Of a stretch of 64,000 bases of DNA, positions 63,592 to 64,000 are shown piece after piece. Under the pieces are notes generated by a model. It was not told the DNA's origin and ran no database searches. It saw nothing but the letters and a program-made list of their open reading frames with translations. How positions within the stretch are numbered: the first letter of the stretch is position 1; each line of letters starts with the position of its first letter. The stretch lies in NCBI GenBank assembly GCA_028583405.1, contig CM053244.1, positions 4,646,425 to 4,710,424 of the forward strand, in the 5' to 3' direction. Made by a program: the position numbers and the translations under genes. The DNA comes from Pogonophryne albipinna (lineage: Eukaryota; Chordata; Actinopteri; Perciformes; Artedidraconidae).

Positions 63592-64000
63592 CAGGGGTGC
63601 CCAACCTTTTTTGAACCGAGAGCTACTTTTAAAGTTGCCAGTCTGCCGAGATCTACCAGTCCAAATAGAGAGGCGTAGCCATTACTGACAGCCTACTACC
63701 AGGTAAATACACAATTCTACTTGTATAAAACTGACCTTTGTACGATGAATACTTCATAAGATACTGCAGATCCTTTATCTTACCTCTTTCTAATCTACAC
63801 ACATACAGGTATTTAACTGAAGTTACACAACAGTGTTGTTGATACAGAGTTGGAGTTTATTCACACGTCACTACAGTGGATAATGTTTTCAAGAAACATT
63901 GAACAGTGCTGCCACATATGACAGGAAAAAATAAAAGACACTGAACCCTTTCTTTGCCATTATATAAAAATAGTGTTGATACAAAAGTATAAATGAGGCT
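63592..64000. mobile_element. hAT family E, second copy (runs off window)
   Basis: Nearly identical to 58489-58897 (a visible difference is ACACAATTC for ACACACTTC). Its left flank, including the private CATGGAGGACACAGTG, matches that of the first copy, so it arose by array duplication. Confidence 0.9.

Larger units (their letters stand above)
634..64000 (+). repeat. Tandem array of tRNA-Pro genes
   Basis: About 167 tRNA-Pro loci in head-to-tail order form units of ~323 or ~352/353 bp. The two length classes differ by a ~30-bp block in the spacer, just 5' of the pre-tRNA flank. Spacer order is: trailer with AAGACATCTACATAGGTG, the TTTAGTTTAGG block, CAATGTGTACTTCAC, a small hairpin, GATCAAGGCTCATCTTCTGTG, TCCAAGCT, and one of three 5' flanks. 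Similarity extends through whole units, which indicates concerted evolution by unequal exchange or conversion rather than dispersed retroposition. The array runs off the right edge and contains an unsized gap. Confidence 0.95.

Noticed and set aside
634..64000. tRNA-derived SINE family
   Set aside because: Units are strictly head-to-tail in a tandem array, have intact 3' tRNA ends with acceptor pairing, and show no LINE-like tail, poly-A or per-unit target duplications.
634..64000. CRISPR-like or satellite reading of the regular repeats
   Set aside because: Repeat units are tRNA genes with 250-280 bp conserved spacers, not short repeats with unique spacers; there are no cas-like genes.

Overview
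This window is almost entirely one tandem array of nuclear tRNA-Pro genes. I count about 167 tRNA-Pro loci, all on the + strand, from about base 634 to the right edge. They repeat every ~323 or ~352/353 bp: a 72-nt tRNA followed by ~250-280 bp of conserved spacer. The tRNA body is the vertebrate cytosolic tRNA-Pro with A box, B box and C discriminator. Isoacceptors differ mainly at the wobble base: roughly 59 UGG, 63 AGG and 37 CGG loci, interspersed. Twenty-four copies match the array consensus exactly; the rest range from one or two changes to clear pseudogenes. The tRNA consensus and the hAT/ZBED-type transposon relics suggest a vertebrate, most plausibly a ray-finned fish (inference). I see no protein-coding host gene.

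Layout. Bases 1-633 are flanking DNA: an AAT microsatellite, a MITE-like fragment, and the 3' end of a hAT element abutting the first tRNA. From 634 to 18393 the array is UGG-rich and includes a 1712-bp higher-order repeat present three times. A 1.7-kb hAT relic lies at 18394-20093. The array resumes from 20094 to 45874, with a 3099-bp duplication (25668-31815), a 1378-bp repeat (35640-39060) and a 674-bp repeat (40270-41620). A 1000-N gap occupies 45875-46874. To its right the array is AGG-dominated and carries 7.25-kb, 992-bp and 3078-bp duplications. It is broken by hAT elements at 51276-51810 and 58489-59893, and by one starting at 63592 that runs off the window.

The most striking feature is that at least five different hAT families sit at exactly the same nucleotide of the tRNA gene, between tRNA bases 17 and 18. 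They duplicate the A-box octamer GTCTAGGG (or GTCTAGAG/ATCTAGGG). Because hAT termini end in CTG, in most cases the 3' junction rebuilds a complete A box, so the 3' tRNA fragment keeps a potential Pol III promoter. Other points of note are a sub-family with a UUG (Gln-type) anticodon in a Pro body (best copy 35170-35241), one copy with a UGU (Thr-type) anticodon, a template-switch insertion in a T arm, and a spacer hairpin whose arms co-vary between repeat copies. No Pol III terminator lies close to the tRNA 3' ends.
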